The notes under the pieces were generated by a model, which searched no databases, was not told the origin of the DNA, and saw nothing but the letters and a program-made list of their open reading frames with translations. A DNA stretch of 7,429 bases, taken from an uncultured Kangiella sp. (GTDB taxonomy: Bacteria > Pseudomonadota > Gammaproteobacteria > Enterobacterales > DSM-103792). The stretch's first letter is position 1; each line of letters starts with the position of its first letter. Positions 5,908-7,429 of this stretch are shown here, piece by piece. The position numbers and the translations under genes are program-made. Location: the NCBI GenBank assembly GCA_946481205.1, contig CAMLNB010000174.1, forward strand, positions 1 through 7,429, read 5' to 3'.

Positions 5908-7065
5908 ATGCAGTTGATGAACGGCTTCACGATTCTGATTTTGACCGGGGTGCTGCATCTGATCCTCGGCGCGACCGGTCAGACGCTGCGCCAGCAGGAT
6001 GACACCCGCGCCATCATCCGACTCTGGGTCTGGGCGCAGTGGATCGCCGGTGTCACCCAACTGTTCCGGCTGGTCCGCGACTCCACCCCTGTCTTCTTCA
6101 GCAGCTCCATCCCGAATGCCAGTGCGGCGTTGGCTTACGGTCTGATGCTGATTGCCGTGGCCCGACTGTTCCAGTTGCCGGAGCGCCAGCTGCGCTGGTT
6201 CACCGCTGGCTGCGTATTGCTGCATCTGGTGCTGCGCGATCTCGGCCTGCCTGAACCCTATCGGCTTGGCCTGCTGAGTATGTTGTTTGCGCTGCAGTTT
6301 GGTCAGTTTGTCTATCTCTATAGCCTTGCTGTGCGCCGGCGTCGTTCAGCGCTGCTGAATCTGTTGCAACTCGGCAACCTGTTGGTAGTGGTGACGATGT
6401 TGGCTCGTGTAGTCGAAGCCTCCGGCGCGTCAGCGAGTTATCGCTTTGACCATGCCGGCCCCGGACAATGGTTGGGGTTGGTTGGGTTATTCATCGGCAT
6501 CACCATCAATGGTTTTGGTTTTCTGATGATTCTGGTTGAGCGCGGCCATGATGAATTGCAGCGGCTGTCATCGCTCGACTCGTTAACTGAGGTATTGAAC
6601 CGGCGCAGTCTGCTGTTGCTCGGTCAGCAACAACTGGCGCTGGCTGAGCGCGCGGCGCACCCGCTGTCGGTATTGATCTGTGACATTGATCTGTTCAAAC
6701 AGATCAATGATCGCTACGGCCATCACGCCGGCGACGATGTGATCCGACTGCTGGTATCGGTGGCGCGCAGCACGATGCGGGAAAGCGACAGTATCGCCCG
6801 TTGGGGTGGCGAAGAGTTCGTCCTGCTGTTGCCGCGAACATCGCGCGACGGGGCCCAGCAATTTGCTGAGCGCTTGCGCCAAGCCTTTGCCTTGCGCGAG
6901 CTACGCAAGGATGGCGCCAGCATCAAGGCGACGGTCAGCATTGGCGTTGCCGAACATCGACTGAGCGAAGCGCTACAGCAAACCATTGACCGTGCCGATG
7001 CCGCGCTGCTGCAAGCCAAACAGCGTGGTCGCAATCGGGTCTGCAACGATGCGGAAATTGCCTAA
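5908..7065 (+). CDS. Second membrane-anchored diguanylate cyclase (GGDEF), about 7 TM segments
   Basis: This is a c-di-GMP synthase with the same plan as the cyclase upstream: about seven hydrophobic segments (roughly 5-22, 36-54, 69-88, 96-112, 119-141, 148-168, 186-210), then a cytoplasmic GGDEF domain (about 215-380) in 385 residues. Visible motifs are DSLTEVLNRR (224-233), where the usual DxLTG glycine is Glu228; CDIDLFKQIND (258-268) with metal-binding Asp259; I-site RESD (291-294); and the active loop WGGEEF (299-304). Catalytic and feedback residues are intact, so it should be active. Its membrane half shares little obvious sequence with the other cyclase, so the two may respond to different signals. 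The ATG at 5908 has CAGG at 5899-5902 as a weak ribosome site; a second in-frame ATG at 5917 is a possible alternative. No partner EAL or HD-GYP phosphodiesterase lies in the window. The sensor type is unknown. Confidence 0.93.
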   Translation: MQLMNGFTILILTGVLHLILGATGQTLRQQDDTRAIIRLWVWAQWIAGVTQLFRLVRDSTPVFFSSSIPNASAALAYGLMLIAVARLFQLPERQLRWFTAGCVLLHLVLRDLGLPEPYRLGLLSMLFALQFGQFVYLYSLAVRRRRSALLNLLQLGNLLVVVTMLARVVEASGASASYRFDHAGPGQWLGLVGLFIGITINGFGFLMILVERGHDELQRLSSLDSLTEVLNRRSLLLLGQQQLALAERAAHPLSVLICDIDLFKQINDRYGHHAGDDVIRLLVSVARSTMRESDSIARWGGEEFVLLLPRTSRDGAQQFAERLRQAFALRELRKDGASIKATVSIGVAEHRLSEALQQTIDRADAALLQAKQRGRNRVCNDAEIA

Positions 7066-7108
7066 CACAATGGCAACATCCGCAAGGGTCGCAAACGCTG
7101 GCGCGCGC

Positions 7109-7429
7109 TCAGCACTGCAATCGCCATTGTTCGTGCGCTGCCGTCGCCAACGCCTCGCGAAAATCCGGATGGGCAATGGCAATCAAAGCGGCCGCCCGCT
7201 CCCGCAGACTCTTGCCACGCAGATCGGCAACGCCGTACTCGGTGACAATGTAGTGGGCATGCGCACGTGTCGTGACCACCCCGGCGCCCGCATCCAAGAC
7301 TGCACTGATGCGTGATAGCCGACCGCCAGCGGCCGTGCTCGGCAAGGCAATAATCGCTTTGCCGCCGTCGGACAAGGCCGCGCCGCGCATGAAATCCATC
7401 TGACCACCAACCCCGGAATAGATCTTGGT
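7109..7429 (-). CDS. Acetyl-CoA hydrolase/transferase family protein, C-terminal end (cut by window edge)
   Basis: Only the last 106 residues are present; the frame is open to base 7429, so the internal ATG at 7397-7399 is not the start. The sequence begins KIYSGVGGQMDFMRGAA, then has SDGGKAIIALPSTA, SRIS, GAGVVTTRAHAHYIVTEYGV and LRGKSLRERA, ending IAHPDFREAL. This series is characteristic of the C-terminal domain of acetyl-CoA hydrolase/transferases, which transfer CoA between acetyl-CoA and another carboxylate such as succinate, butyrate or 4-hydroxybutyrate. The catalytic glutamate lies in the missing part, so the precise substrate cannot be judged. It is convergent with the second cyclase gene, with only 43 bp between stops and no clear intrinsic terminator; a weak GCTGG/TCAGC stem at 7097-7113 overlaps its stop codon. 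Confidence 0.88.
   Translation of the reverse strand, partial: TKIYSGVGGQMDFMRGAALSDGGKAIIALPSTAAGGRLSRISAVLDAGAGVVTTRAHAHYIVTEYGVADLRGKSLRERAAALIAIAHPDFREALATAAHEQWRLQC

Noticed and set aside
7097..7113. GCTGG/TCAGC stem between the convergent genes at the right end as a terminator
   Set aside because: The stem is five pairs at most with one wobble, has no T-run on either strand, and could easily be chance in a GC-rich stretch.

Overview
The window is a compact, GC-rich chromosomal segment with six protein-coding genes; two of them run off the window edges. Gene content, a RhlE-type DEAD-box helicase, two membrane-anchored diguanylate cyclases and a PlsC-like acyltransferase suggest a proteobacterium, most likely a gammaproteobacterium. 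That placement is inferred from gene flavour only; no rRNA or tRNA is present to confirm it. I see no mobile element, CRISPR array, phage gene or toxin/defence module.

Layout. Positions 1-804 (+) hold the 3' part of a short-chain dehydrogenase/reductase. Its stop codon overlaps the start of a saccharopine dehydrogenase-like oxidoreductase (801-1847, +) in an ATGA junction, so the two form a translationally coupled redox pair. A 283-bp non-coding leader follows, then rhlE (2131-3588, +), a DEAD-box RNA helicase with a long basic tail. Next is a diguanylate cyclase with about seven membrane segments (3707-4891, +). A PlsC-type acyltransferase lies convergently (4996-5700, -). A second diguanylate cyclase of the same architecture (5908-7065, +) is divergent from it. 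At the right edge, on the minus strand, is the C-terminal end of an acetyl-CoA hydrolase/transferase family protein (7109-7429).

How the genes may work together. The first two genes probably act on the same lipid or ketone substrate. The two cyclases both keep the catalytic GG[D/E]E[F/L] core and the RxxD inhibitory site, so both should make c-di-GMP under product feedback. They enclose an acyltransferase whose catalytic HX4D box reads HX4E. A c-di-GMP/membrane-lipid link is only a hypothesis from position.

The small-scale structure is the least ordinary part. Two short tandem duplications sit exactly at gene ends: 17 bp x 2 at the rhlE stop, and about 16 bp x 4 abutting the acyltransferase stop. 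There is also a perfect 12-bp palindrome in the divergent acyltransferase/cyclase region, and a GC-rich hairpin just upstream of the first cyclase's Shine-Dalgarno sequence. I found no clearly novel system; most of the window reads as ordinary core genome.
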